From NCBI RefSeq assembly GCF_014196305.1, contig NZ_JACIDJ010000004.1:206556-270555 (forward strand): 64,000 nucleotides of DNA. Reading direction: 5' to 3'. Under the pieces are notes generated by a model. That model was given only the letters and a program-made list of their open reading frames with translations. It was not told the DNA's origin and ran no database searches. The translations under genes were made by a program, and so were the position numbers. The stretch comes from Roseococcus suduntuyensis. GTDB taxonomy: Bacteria > Pseudomonadota > Alphaproteobacteria > Acetobacterales > Acetobacteraceae. Shown one piece after another: positions 1-8,081 of this stretch; positions within the stretch are counted from its first letter, which is position 1; every line of letters starts with the position of its first letter.

Positions 1-191
1 GGGTCGTCGAGGTTGGTCGCACCCCACAGGTCTATGATCAGGTGCGTGCCGGCGTAGCGCACGCCGTTCCGTTCGACGAAGTAATCCTTCGCCTCACTGA
101 CCGAACCGTGACCGGCGTCACCGTGAGAGACAGTCTGGGCGTTGCTCGGGAGCGTGTCCGAGTTCATCCCCAGTCGGACGAGAGAGTCCAT
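1..191 (-). CDS. S-adenosylmethionine decarboxylase-like protein, N-terminal part
   Basis: The first 63 codons of a leftward gene are present and the rest lies off the window. After a polar leader of about 47 residues comes YAGTHLIIDLWGATNLDD, which matches the start of the bacterial SpeD fold (GTHLLVDLWG...). That family makes decarboxylated AdoMet for polyamine synthesis with a self-generated pyruvoyl group; the processing serine is not in the visible part. The ATG at 191 has a good ribosome site (AGGAAAGGG) about seven bases upstream. The leader is longer than in ordinary SpeD, which begins close to this motif, so this may be a divergent subfamily. Base composition here is a little lower in GC than the flagellar genes that follow. 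Confidence 0.6.
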   Translation of the reverse strand, partial: MDSLVRLGMNSDTLPSNAQTVSHGDAGHGSVSEAKDYFVERNGVRYAGTHLIIDLWGATNLDD

Positions 192-375
192 TTGGTTCCC
201 TTTCCTACCAGCAGATGACCAGGTGTATCGGCTGTGCGGCCAACTCGGCCGTCGGTTCGATCATGGTCAGTGGGGGGGCCTTCTGAGGCATGGGGGCCCG
301 GGGGTCAAATGAAATCGGGACCTTGCGCCGTGATCCCTGTGCAAGGCGGCACGCCCCCAGCGCAAGGCTCATCCG

Positions 376-3300
376 TCAGCCACGGTCTTGCGGCAGGCTG
401 CGGAAGAGATCAAGTTCGCGCGCGAGGCGCGGCAGATCCGCGAGGCCGCGCACCGGGTCGCTCGTCAGCGCGTCAAAACCGGCCTTCAACGGCGCTTCCG
501 TCATGCGCGCGGCGTAGCGGGCGCGCAGCGCGGGAAGCTGGTCCTCCTCGCCCGCCAGGATGCGCAGGGCGGCCAGGCGCAGCACCTCGCGCTGGGCTCC
601 GGCGGGCAGCGCCTGCGTGTCATCGGTGCGGTCGAGGTGCCGGGCCAGGGCGATGGCTGCGCCCGCATGGTCACGCGCGGCGGCGAGGATGCCGGAGAGC
701 GCCAGATCGCCCTCGGCGCCCAGCGCGGTGAGCGATTCGACGGCGCGCTCCGTCTGGCCGCGCAGGGCCTCGGCGCGGGCGGCGAGGATGGCGCGGCGGC
801 GGGCCAGCGCGACGGGCAGGTTGCGCACGGAGGTGGCGGTGAGCGCCTCCAGCGCCGCATCGGCGTCACGCGCATCCAGCCGCAACTCCGCGAGGCGCGC
901 GCCCAGCGCGGCGCGCCCCTCGCCCGCCGGCGTGCGTTCCAGCGCGCGGGTCAGCAGCGCCGCCGCGCGGTCGTTCAGGTCGAGCGCGGCGAGGCGCCCG
1001 GCCAGCCCCTCCAGCACCGCGGCCGCCGCATCGCCGGTTGGCATCAGGTCCGGCTGGGCGTCGTGCATCGCGACGGCGGCGAGCGGCGCGTCCGTCTCCA
1101 GCGCCTGGAGGAAGGCCTGTTGCAGGCGGGGGCGGATGGCCGCCGCCTGCTCGGGGAAGAGCGAGGCCGTCTCCCGCAGCAGCGCCATGGCGGCGCGGGC
1201 ATCGCCCGCCTCGCGCCGAAGGTCGGCGATGCGAAGCCGCGTCACCACCTCCTGCGCGTCGCCGCGCCAGGCGAAGAGCGTCTGTTCCAGCCCCTGCGCC
1301 GCCTCGGCCGGCGTGACGCGGCCGAGTTCCAGGCGCCGTTCCAGCGCGTGGCGCAGGGCGCGCGCGCGCATCAGCCGGTCACGCGAACGGGCGGCGGCGT
1401 CGAAGAGGTCCAGCGCCTCCTCCGTGCGGCCCTGCGCGTTTTCAGTGAGCGCGCGGGCCAAGGCGAGGCTCGGGTCCGGGCCCGCCTGTTCCAGCACGCG
1501 GGCGGCGGCGGGACCCTCGCCGCCGGCGGCCAGCGTTTCGGCCAGCACGGGCAGCAGGCGGCGGCGCAACCCCTCGGGGTAGGACATGAACAGCGGCGCG
1601 GTGGCGGCGAGGGAAGCGGCGGCGGTGCGCGTCTCGCCACGGGAGGCGTCACGCAGGGCGCGCCAGAGCATCACCTCGTCACTGGACGGGATCTCGACCT
1701 CCAGCGCGCCGGCAGGCGGGGTGCGGCCGGCCAGCAGCGCGGCAGCGCCGGAGAGGAAGCGGTGGCGCGGGTCCCGCGCGGCGGCGGGCGTCTCCTCGGC
1801 CGCCATGCGGAGCATGGCCTGCGCCTCCTGCGGCAGGCCGAGCGAGAGCAGCGTCTCGGCCACTGCGAAGCGCAGGGGCGCGCGCTGCAAGGGGGCGGCG
1901 CTGGCCACCGCCGCCTGTTGCGCGCGCAGGCGTTCCATCAGCGCGGGCACGGGCGCCGCCGGGAAGTCGAAGCTGCGCGTCATGGCGCCCGCGCCCTCGG
2001 TGAGCGGGCTGACCTCGGGGGCCGGCGCGGCGCCGGTCAGCACGAAGCGTCCCGCGCCCGCGCGCAACGCGATGCGGTCGGAGCGCGCGAGGATGGCGGC
2101 GCCGTGGAAGGTCTCCGGCAATTCCATCTCGGGCAGGCGGCGGGTGACGGGCTGGCGCGCGAGGGGGTCGCGCAGCGTGCCCAGCAGCAGGGGCAGGCCC
2201 GTTTCGGCATCGGTCAGCGCAACCACCTGCGCGGCGCCGGGTGCCGTGAGGAGAAGGGATTCGGCCTCCGGCACGGCGCGCAGATGCGCCACATCGGGCC
2301 CGCCCGGCGCGCGGGGGCCGGGAATGAGCAGCCAGTCCGCACCGTCGCGCTCCACGACCAGGCGCTGGTCGGCGGCGAGCGGGAAGGTCAGCACGCTGGC
2401 GCCGGGCAGGCGCTGCACCTGGGCGGCGGCGAAGGCGCGGTCGGCCCGGACGGCGCCGAGCTCGAGCGGCCGTTCGGAGGCCAGAACCACCAGCGCGGAA
2501 TCCCCCCGGCGCAGCGCGGCGAGGCCAAAGCCCGCGGCCTGGGGCAGGCGCAGGGCGCTGGGCTGGTTGGCACGCAGCACGGCGCGCGCGCGGATGGGGG
2601 GCGGCCCGGCCAGGCTGTTCAATGGCGGGTTGGCAGTGGACGCAGGCTCGGCCACCGGCGGAGCCAGGGGCGCGGGCCGCGCGGGCGGCGCGGCCGGCAC
2701 GGCTGCGGCGGGGCTTGCGGGCGCGGTCGCGGTCGCGACAGGGGCCGCGGGCGCGGGGCGCGTCGGCGCGGGCGGCGGCGCGGCCGCCACCGGCGCGGGC
2801 GGCTCGACGGCGGGCGGCGGAGGCTGCACGAAGGCGCCGCTGGGAATGGTGGAAGCGGGCTCGGCCGGAGCGGCTGCGACAGGGGCGGCTGCGACAGGGG
2901 CGGCGGGCGCGGGCGCGGCAGTGGGCGCGGGCATGTCGGGGCTCGGTGCGGCGGCGTTCGGCGCAAGCCGGGGCGCTGGCGGCGCCGTGGCGACGGGCGC
3001 GGCCGGTCTCGGCGCAGCGGGACGCGGAGCGGCGGGACGCGGAGCGGCGGCTGGGGCCGCGACGGGCGGCGGCGCGGCCTCGGGCGCAGCCGCGTCCATT
3101 ACATCCACCGCCACCTTGGGGCCGTTGCGGAAATGCCGCACACGGCTGCCCTCGGCGATCAGCAGCTCGATGCCGCCCTCCACCCGGTTCGCGGCGGTGA
3201 TGTTGCGCGGCAGACGGCCGCGCCCGGGCAGGACGACGGCATCGGGGTTGGGGAAACGCAGCAGCACGCGACCCGGCGTGGTTTCGACCGTGTAGGCGGG

Positions 3301-3444
3301 CGCCGCCGTCCAGTCGAAGACGATGCGCCCGAAGCCGGGGTGGTTCCCGGTGCGGACGCCCACACGCTCCTGCGCCGCGGCCAGCGGGGCGAACCCCGCC
3401 AGCAGCAGCGCCAGAAGCGCGACAAGCCGGGCCATGCGCCGCAT
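376..3444 (-). CDS. Large secreted repeat protein of the motility operon
   Basis: A 1022-residue exported protein that ends the fliL-cheZ operon. It has a Sec signal peptide ([18 protein letters not shown]...AAA, about residues 1-24), then an AMIN-like beta segment (GNHPGFGRIVFDW). A long Ala/Pro-rich linker follows (about residues 100-250). The C-terminal 500 residues are helical, TPR/HEAT-like and rich in Ala, Leu and Arg. The start chosen overlaps the cheZ stop by one base (TGATG at 3446-3442); a second ATG nine bases downstream is possible. The layout recalls FimV-like or other peptidoglycan-associated TPR proteins found beside motility genes. No enzymatic motif is visible. A periplasmic scaffold role for the motor or cell pole is inference. 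Confidence 0.7.
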   Translation of the reverse strand: MRRMARLVALLALLLAGFAPLAAAQERVGVRTGNHPGFGRIVFDWTAAPAYTVETTPGRVLLRFPNPDAVVLPGRGRLPRNITAANRVEGGIELLIAEGSRVRHFRNGPKVAVDVMDAAAPEAAPPPVAAPAAAPRPAAPRPAAPRPAAPVATAPPAPRLAPNAAAPSPDMPAPTAAPAPAAPVAAAPVAAAPAEPASTIPSGAFVQPPPPAVEPPAPVAAAPPPAPTRPAPAAPVATATAPASPAAAVPAAPPARPAPLAPPVAEPASTANPPLNSLAGPPPIRARAVLRANQPSALRLPQAAGFGLAALRRGDSALVVLASERPLELGAVRADRAFAAAQVQRLPGASVLTFPLAADQRLVVERDGADWLLIPGPRAPGGPDVAHLRAVPEAESLLLTAPGAAQVVALTDAETGLPLLLGTLRDPLARQPVTRRLPEMELPETFHGAAILARSDRIALRAGAGRFVLTGAAPAPEVSPLTEGAGAMTRSFDFPAAPVPALMERLRAQQAAVASAAPLQRAPLRFAVAETLLSLGLPQEAQAMLRMAAEETPAAARDPRHRFLSGAAALLAGRTPPAGALEVEIPSSDEVMLWRALRDASRGETRTAAASLAATAPLFMSYPEGLRRRLLPVLAETLAAGGEGPAAARVLEQAGPDPSLALARALTENAQGRTEEALDLFDAAARSRDRLMRARALRHALERRLELGRVTPAEAAQGLEQTLFAWRGDAQEVVTRLRIADLRREAGDARAAMALLRETASLFPEQAAAIRPRLQQAFLQALETDAPLAAVAMHDAQPDLMPTGDAAAAVLEGLAGRLAALDLNDRAAALLTRALERTPAGEGRAALGARLAELRLDARDADAALEALTATSVRNLPVALARRRAILAARAEALRGQTERAVESLTALGAEGDLALSGILAAARDHAGAAIALARHLDRTDDTQALPAGAQREVLRLAALRILAGEEDQLPALRARYAARMTEAPLKAGFDALTSDPVRGLADLPRLARELDLFRSLPQDRG

Positions 3445-4034
3445 CAGTCGAAGCTCGCCAGCAGGCGGTCGATATCGGCCTGGCTGCTGGCGGCGGTGGG
3501 CAGCTGGGGGCCATTGGCCAGCGCACGGCCCTCGGTCTCGGGCGTGATGGCCACCTCGGGCTCCGGTGCCGGCGCATTCTCCGTCGTGGTGCCGAAGCGG
3601 CGGGTCACGTCGGAGACACGCTGCTCGATCACCTTCAGCGCGCTCACCACCTTCGTGATGCGCTGGCCGGTGATGTCCTGGAAGCTGCACGCCTCGTAGA
3701 TGCGCGTGACGGCAACACCCAGCGCATCGGCGTGTTCCGCCGGCAGCTTGGTCTGCAGCTTCTCCAGCCCCTCGCACACATCCAGGATTTCGTTGGTCGC
3801 GGTGGCGGTGTGTTCCACCACCGCGTCCAGCTCATCCGTCGCGGTCGGGATGTGGCGGTCGTTGATGTCGTCCACCCTCAGGGCGGCGATCTCGGATTTG
3901 GCGCGCGCGACCTCGCGGCCCAGCGCCTCCAGCTCTCCCAGCAGGGAGATCTCGGTGGTCGTCAGGTCGCCGGAGAGGCTGCCGAGCACCTCGCGCACGG
4001 CACGCTCGATCTGCTCGGGATTTTGATCAGGCAT
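3444..4034 (-). CDS. cheZ: CheZ family protein phosphatase
   Basis: A 196-residue, mostly helical protein matching alphaproteobacterial CheZ, the phosphatase that removes phosphate from CheY-P. The active-site motif is clear: [14 protein letters not shown], with Asp120 and Gln124 in the D-x3-Q arrangement. The helix before it is amphipathic and coiled-coil-like, as in the four-helix CheZ dimer. The N-terminal part (residues 1-60) is predicted to form a helical arm. It overlaps cheY by 8 bases upstream and the repeat-protein gene by one base downstream, so the three are translationally coupled. Encoding the phosphatase directly after its substrate CheY is the expected arrangement. Confidence 0.88.
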   Translation of the reverse strand: MPDQNPEQIERAVREVLGSLSGDLTTTEISLLGELEALGREVARAKSEIAALRVDDINDRHIPTATDELDAVVEHTATATNEILDVCEGLEKLQTKLPAEHADALGVAVTRIYEACSFQDITGQRITKVVSALKVIEQRVSDVTRRFGTTTENAPAPEPEVAITPETEGRALANGPQLPTAASSQADIDRLLASFD

Positions 4035-4413
4035 GGACGAGCACCTTCTCGATCTTTTCCTTCAGCGTCTCGGCGTTGAAGGGCTTGACGATGTAGTTGG
4101 AGACGCCGGCCTGCTTGGCGGCGACCACGTTCTCGGTCTTGCTCTCGGCCGTGATCATGATGAAGGGCAGGCTCTTGAGCCGGCTGTCGGCGCGCACCTC
4201 CTTCAGCAGGTCGAGGCCCGTCATCGGCTCCATGTTCCAGTCGCTGATGACCAGGCCGAAATTGCCGGCGCGCAGCTTCGCCAGCGCCTCGGCGCCGTCC
4301 GTCGCCTCCTCCACATTGTCGAATTCGAGCTGCTTGAGCAGGTTGCGGATGATGCGCAGCATGGTCTTGTAATCATCCACGATCAGCACGTTCATGTTCT
4401 TGTCGATGGCCAT
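4027..4413 (-). CDS. cheY: Chemotaxis response regulator CheY
   Basis: A single-domain receiver of 128 residues, the normal CheY length. The conserved residues are in place: acidic pair Asp13-Asp14 (IVDD), phospho-acceptor Asp58 (VISDWNM), Thr88 (MIT) and Lys110 (YIVKPF). There is no output domain, so it should act by binding the flagellar switch protein FliM, encoded three genes upstream. The start MAIDKN was chosen because the receiver fold begins there; the longer open frame upstream runs into motE. It lies 19 bases after motE and overlaps cheZ by 8 bases. Confidence 0.93.
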   Translation of the reverse strand: MAIDKNMNVLIVDDYKTMLRIIRNLLKQLEFDNVEEATDGAEALAKLRAGNFGLVISDWNMEPMTGLDLLKEVRADSRLKSLPFIMITAESKTENVVAAKQAGVSNYIVKPFNAETLKEKIEKVLVHA

Positions 4414-4432
4414 CGGCGGCTTGTCTCCGGGG

Positions 4433-5035
4433 TCAGGGTGAAGGGGCGAGGCGGGCGCGCAACCGCGCCAGCTCGGTGGTGGCCTGCCGCGCCCGATCGG
4501 GCTGCATGGCGGCAAGGATGGGGGCCGCGCGGGCTTCGCGCATGCGGGCGAGGACGGGCAGCAGCACCTCCATGTCCAGGTCGTTGAAGATCACGGAGGC
4601 GTCGCGCGGGCGCATCGCCTCGTAGAGCCGCACGAGTTGGCGCAGACGCTGTTCGGCGCGTTCGTCCTGCGCGGCTGTCTCGCTCTCCAGGCGCTGCTGG
4701 AGCGTGCCGAGCTGTTCGATGCGCGCGGCCAGGCGCCGTTCGGCGGCGGCCAGCAGCATCTCGCGCTGCGCCGTCTCGGCCTCCCGCGCCTCGATCGCCA
4801 GGCGGCGTTCGCGCAGGGATTCGAGCAGGGCGCGCTCGGCGGCCTGGATTTCGTCGGGCGGGGCTTCCGGCTGGGCGGCGGGCGCCGGCGCCGCCGGGGC
4901 CTCCGGCGCGGCGGCAGGGGCCTGTGCCGCGGCGGGCGTGCCGAAACCGTCATGCAGCATCAGGCCGCGCGTCAGCAGCAGCCCCGCCATGGCGAGGATG
5001 GCGAGCGGCAGCAGGCGGGGGCGCCAGCGCCTCAT
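4433..5035 (-). CDS. motE: MotE family flagellar motor chaperone
   Basis: A 200-residue protein with an N-terminal membrane anchor or signal segment ([18 protein letters not shown]) and an Ala/Pro-rich linker (residues 35-60). A charged coiled coil covers about residues 65-130. The C-terminal MgtE-N-like helical domain contains the typical [19 protein letters not shown] segment. MotE proteins assist folding and stability of the periplasmic stator factor MotC in alphaproteobacteria. It overlaps the DUF6468 gene by 4 bases upstream and is followed by cheY after 19 bases. motC is not in the window. Confidence 0.8.
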   Translation of the reverse strand: MRRWRPRLLPLAILAMAGLLLTRGLMLHDGFGTPAAAQAPAAAPEAPAAPAPAAQPEAPPDEIQAAERALLESLRERRLAIEAREAETAQREMLLAAAERRLAARIEQLGTLQQRLESETAAQDERAEQRLRQLVRLYEAMRPRDASVIFNDLDMEVLLPVLARMREARAAPILAAMQPDRARQATTELARLRARLAPSP

Positions 5036-5448
5036 GCCACGCGCCCCAGGGCCCGGAGCAGTTCCCGCTCCGCCTCGCTGCGGGGCGCGGGCGTGCCGGG
5101 GGCGGCCGGGGCCGCGGCCAGCGGGCGGCCCGCCTGCACCGCGGCCTCCAGCCGGTCGGCGATGGTCTCGGCGCGTTCCAGCAGATAGCGCAGGTCATCC
5201 TGCGCGAGGCCCGCCGCTTTCAGCCTTTCGCCGAATTGGCGGTCCGCCTGCTCGGTCGCGGCGCGCAGCCGGGTCAGCACGGCATCGGCCTCGCGCGTCG
5301 CGTCCGCCAGCCCGTCGGCACCGCTGGCCAATGCCTCGCGGTCCGCGCGGAGCGCGCGCAGCATGCGGTCCAGCCGCCAGGCCATGGGCAGGGTCAGACC
5401 CAGCAGCAGCACCACCGCGATGTCGAGCAGGAGGGCGAGCTGGCTCAT
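5032..5448 (-). CDS. DUF6468 family flagellar-operon protein
   Basis: A 138-residue protein with one N-terminal transmembrane helix (LLLDIAVVLLLGLTLPMAW) and a long charged coiled coil (about residues 28-110) facing the cytoplasm. It matches the uncharacterised family often found between fliM and motE in alphaproteobacteria. No catalytic motif is present. Its start overlaps the fliM stop in an ATGA (5448-5445) and its stop overlaps the motE start, so it is made in step with the switch and motor proteins. Its position suggests a membrane-bound accessory of the motor, which is inference from context only. Confidence 0.75.
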   Translation of the reverse strand: MSQLALLLDIAVVLLLGLTLPMAWRLDRMLRALRADREALASGADGLADATREADAVLTRLRAATEQADRQFGERLKAAGLAQDDLRYLLERAETIADRLEAAVQAGRPLAAAPAAPGTPAPRSEAERELLRALGRVA

Positions 5449-6515
5449 GTTCCCACCACCTCCGAAGGCGCCCGCAGCACCTGCGAGATCCGCACCGCCC
5501 GCCGCGTCTCCCGCCTGCCGTATTCCGCCTCGAACAGCGCCACGGGCCCGCATTGCAGCTTCACCGGCGCCTGGGGCTGGGCGTTGAGGGTGATGCGGTC
5601 CCCGGGCTTGAGGGCGATGATGGCCGAGAGCGGCATCACCTGCTGGTCCAGCACCACGTCGAGCGAGACGGCGGTGTCGCGCAGCTCCCGCGCCAGGTGG
5701 GTTTCCCAGATGCTGTCGCGACCGAACTTCTCGCCCATGAACTGCTGCAGCAGCAGCTCGCGCACCGGCTCCAGCGTGGCATAGGGCAGCAGCAGGTCCA
5801 GCGCGCCGCCACGATCCTCCATGTCAATCCGCAGCTTGGTCAGCACGCAGGCATTGGACAGGCGCGAGATGGTGGCGAAGCGCGGGTTCACCTCCAGCCG
5901 CTCGAAGCGGAATTCCACCTCGGTCAGCGGGCCGAAGGCGTCGCAGAGGTCCTTCAGCACCACGCAGATCAGGCGCTCGACCAGGGTGCGCTCGATGGTG
6001 GTGTAGGGGCGGCCCTCGACCCGCATCGCCGCGGTGCCGCGGCGGCCGCCCAACAGCACGTCCACGACCGAGTATATCATGGCGCTGTCCACCACGATCA
6101 GCCCGTAATTGTCCCATTCCTCCACCTTGAACACCGCGATCATCGCCGGCAGCGGCACGCTGTTCAGGTAGTCGCCGAAGCGCTGGCTCGCGATGCTGTC
6201 GATGCTGACCTCCACGTTGTCGGAGGTGAAGTTGCGAAGGCTGGTGGAGAGGATGCGCACGAGACGGTCGAAGATGATCTCGAGCATGGGCAGGCGCTCA
6301 TACGAGACCAGCCCGGAATGAATCATCCGCTCGATGCCGGACTTGCCGACCTCGCCCTCGCCCGCCTGCTCGAAGCCCAGCAGGCTGTCGATCTCGGCCT
6401 GGTTCAGGACGCGCGTGGCGTCGGGCGTGGGGGAAGGCGCGGGCGTGCCGCTCTCCTCCTCCCCTTCCAGCGCCGCGCCCCAGGCGGCGGCGAGATCGTC
6501 TTCCTCGGTGCTCAT
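5445..6515 (-). CDS. fliM: Flagellar motor switch protein FliM
   Basis: A 356-residue switch protein of the C ring. The N-terminal CheY-binding motif is present (LNQAEIDSLLGF, about residues 36-47). It is followed by the CheC-like middle domain (RLPMLEIIFDRLVRILSTSL...). The C-terminal SpoA domain lies near the end (ITLNAQPQAPVKLQCG). Start and stop both sit in four-base ATGA overlaps, with fliL upstream and the DUF6468 gene downstream. The ATG at 6515 was chosen because it is in the fliL overlap and the acidic N-terminus fits other FliM proteins. Confidence 0.93.
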   Translation of the reverse strand: MSTEEDDLAAAWGAALEGEEESGTPAPSPTPDATRVLNQAEIDSLLGFEQAGEGEVGKSGIERMIHSGLVSYERLPMLEIIFDRLVRILSTSLRNFTSDNVEVSIDSIASQRFGDYLNSVPLPAMIAVFKVEEWDNYGLIVVDSAMIYSVVDVLLGGRRGTAAMRVEGRPYTTIERTLVERLICVVLKDLCDAFGPLTEVEFRFERLEVNPRFATISRLSNACVLTKLRIDMEDRGGALDLLLPYATLEPVRELLLQQFMGEKFGRDSIWETHLARELRDTAVSLDVVLDQQVMPLSAIIALKPGDRITLNAQPQAPVKLQCGPVALFEAEYGRRETRRAVRISQVLRAPSEVVGT

Positions 6516-7057
6516 TGCACGAGAATCTCGGTGAAGAGCACGTCGGTGACGCGCACGGGGGTGGCGGCGATGTTCGCGCGCGCGATCAGCTCCTCGCGCA
6601 GGCGGTGGGTGCCGGCGCTGCCGCGCAGCTCCTCGGGGCGCACCTCTCGCAGGTAGGTCGTGAAGAGGTCCAGCAGGCGGGGCATGGCGGCCTGCAGGGC
6701 GGTGGCATCGGCCTGGCCCCGCACCTCGATCTGGCTGCGCAGCCGGATGAAGACGGGGCGGCGGTTGCCGGAATTGAGGTTGGCCACGATGTCCGGCATG
6801 GCGACGAAGACGGCGGGTTCGGGCGGGCGGGGGCCGGTGTCCACCTCCTCGGCGGCGGCTTCCTCCACCGGCGGGGCCGCGTTCATGCCGAGCAGCCCGG
6901 GCAGCACGCCCGAGAACCACAGCCCCGCGCCCGCGCCCAGCAGCAGGAGCGGCAGGGCGAGCAGGATCAGCTTCTTCTTCGAGCGGCGCGGGGCATCCCC
7001 CTCGCCCCCCGCCTCGCCAACCGTCTCGGCCTTCGCTGCCGCGGCCATCGGGCCCAC
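6512..7057 (-). CDS. fliL: Flagellar basal body-associated protein FliL
   Basis: A 181-residue single-pass inner-membrane protein: a short cytoplasmic tail with a basic patch (RRSKKK), one transmembrane helix at about residues 30-50, an acidic linker, and a periplasmic FliL domain (MPDIVANLNSGNRRPVFIRL ... LFTTYLREVRP). FliL supports stator function at the motor. It is the first gene of the leftward motility operon and overlaps fliM by four bases. The start is either the ATG at 7057 or the one three codons later. No sigma-54 site is seen on this strand upstream. A TTAAC half-site on the minus strand around 7095 could be part of a CtrA box, but this is weak. Confidence 0.9.
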   Translation of the reverse strand: MGPMAAAAKAETVGEAGGEGDAPRRSKKKLILLALPLLLLGAGAGLWFSGVLPGLLGMNAAPPVEEAAAEEVDTGPRPPEPAVFVAMPDIVANLNSGNRRPVFIRLRSQIEVRGQADATALQAAMPRLLDLFTTYLREVRPEELRGSAGTHRLREELIARANIAATPVRVTDVLFTEILVQ

Positions 7058-7140
7058 CCTTGTTGCGTGAGGCGGCAGAATGGGGGGCAGGGCGTTAAGG
7101 AACCGTTGCGCGGCCCGCCACCCCCTTCATGCCGGCACCC

Positions 7141-7176
7141 GGCAGGGCTTGCCGCCGCCATGCGGCAAAGCCTGCC
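7141..7176. promoter_or_regulatory. Paired ftr-like enhancer elements upstream of flgF
   Basis: Two related elements lie 22 bp apart: GGCAGGGCTTGCCG at 7141-7154 and CGGCAAAGCCTGCC at 7163-7176. The second is the exact reverse complement of the element at 15190-15203 upstream of flgI. It ends 19 bp before the sigma-54 -24 box. The CGGCAAA core resembles Caulobacter ftr sites bound by the enhancer-binding protein FlbD. Factor identity is inference; flbD is not in the window. Confidence 0.6.
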
Positions 7177-7195
7177 CCAACCCCCCGTCCCGGGC

Positions 7196-7210
7196 TGGCA
7201 CGCGGCTTGC
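7196..7210 (+). promoter_or_regulatory. Sigma-54 promoter of the flgFGAH operon
   Basis: TGGCACGCGGCTTGC matches the sigma-54 consensus TGGCACG-N4-TTGC at every defined position, with GG and GC correctly spaced. It lies 48 bases before the flgF start, reads in the right direction, and is preceded by the paired ftr-like elements. Confidence 0.85.
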
Positions 7211-7257
7211 CCCCATGGCGGCACCTGGCCCCTCGGCCGGGGCCCGAGGACCGCGCC

Positions 7258-8001
7258 ATGGACAGCCCGAGCTACATCATCCTCTCCCGCCTCACCTCGC
7301 AACTCCGCGCGAGCCAGGTGACGGCGCACAACCTCGCCAATGCCGACACGCCGGGCTTCCGCGCGGCGCGGCCCATCTTCGCCGAGCATGTGGCGCGGCA
7401 AGGCCGGGTGGACGGCCCGCGCGAGGGGCGGGAGGTGGCCTATGCCTGGGACCGCGCGACCTGGCGCGACAACCAGGCCGGCGCCATCACCCGCACCGGC
7501 AACCCGCTGGATGTCGCCATCCAGGGCGATGGCTTCTTCACCGTGGAAACCCCGCGTGGCGAGCGCTTCACCCGCGCCGGCCGCTTCGCGATGGGCGCCA
7601 ATGGCCAGCTGGTGGACCACCACGGCCATGCGGTGCTGAACGCGAACGGCCAGCCGATCGCCATTGCTCCGAACGACACGCAGATCGAGATCTCGGGCGA
7701 TGGCACCATCCGCAGCGAGAACGGCATATTAGGCCGCATCCGGCTGGTGCGCTTCGACAATGAGCAGGCCTTGCAGCCCGAGGGCGACCGCCTCTTCGCC
7801 GCCGCCGGGCAGGAGCCGCAGGAGGTGGCCCAGCCCCGCATGGTCCAGGGCGCGGTGGAGGGCAGCAATGTCGTCTCCGTGCTGGAGATGACGCGGATGA
7901 TGGCCGAGCTGCGCGAATTCCAGATGGCCACGCAATTCCTCGAACGCGAATCCGAGCGCCAGCAGAGCGCGATCGACCGCCTGCTGCGCCGCCGCACCTA
8001 A
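7258..8001 (+). CDS. flgF: Flagellar proximal rod protein FlgF
   Basis: A 247-residue rod protein of the FlgF/FlgG family, exported through the flagellar type III apparatus. It has the N-terminal rod motif (HNLANADTPGFRA), the central hook-basal-body D1 segment (GNPLDVAIQGDGFFTVET), and the C-terminal pairing helix (GAVEGSNVVSVLEMTRMM). The ATG at 7258 has GAGGA nine bases upstream and follows the sigma-54 promoter. It differs from FlgG in the shorter central part. It is the first gene of the flgF-flgG-flgA-flgH operon. Confidence 0.9.
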   Translation: MDSPSYIILSRLTSQLRASQVTAHNLANADTPGFRAARPIFAEHVARQGRVDGPREGREVAYAWDRATWRDNQAGAITRTGNPLDVAIQGDGFFTVETPRGERFTRAGRFAMGANGQLVDHHGHAVLNANGQPIAIAPNDTQIEISGDGTIRSENGILGRIRLVRFDNEQALQPEGDRLFAAAGQEPQEVAQPRMVQGAVEGSNVVSVLEMTRMMAELREFQMATQFLERESERQQSAIDRLLRRRT

Positions 8002-8013
8002 GGAGACCCATCC

Positions 8014-8079
8014 ATGCGCTCCCTGCACATCGCCGCGGACCTTCGCGTTCTGTCGCGGCTCACCGGAAAGGTTCGCTGA
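8014..8079 (+). CDS. Mini-ORF duplicating the start of flgG
   Basis: A 21-codon reading frame between flgF and flgG with its own strong ribosome site (AAGGAG). Its first eight codons read MRSLHIAA, the same as flgG, and the DNA repeats the flgG start with two silent changes 68 bases upstream. It then diverges and stops two bases before the flgG ATG. It may be a leftover of a local duplication, or a leader peptide feeding ribosomes onto flgG, whose own ribosome site is further from its start. Expression cannot be judged from sequence. Confidence 0.5.
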   Translation: MRSLHIAADLRVLSRLTGKVR

Positions 8080-8081
8080 CC

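Noticed and set aside
388-3699. A 1103-residue rightward frame
   Set aside because: It is the antisense of the large repeat protein gene and cheZ; its Gln/Arg/Gly-rich composition is typical of a high-GC shadow frame.
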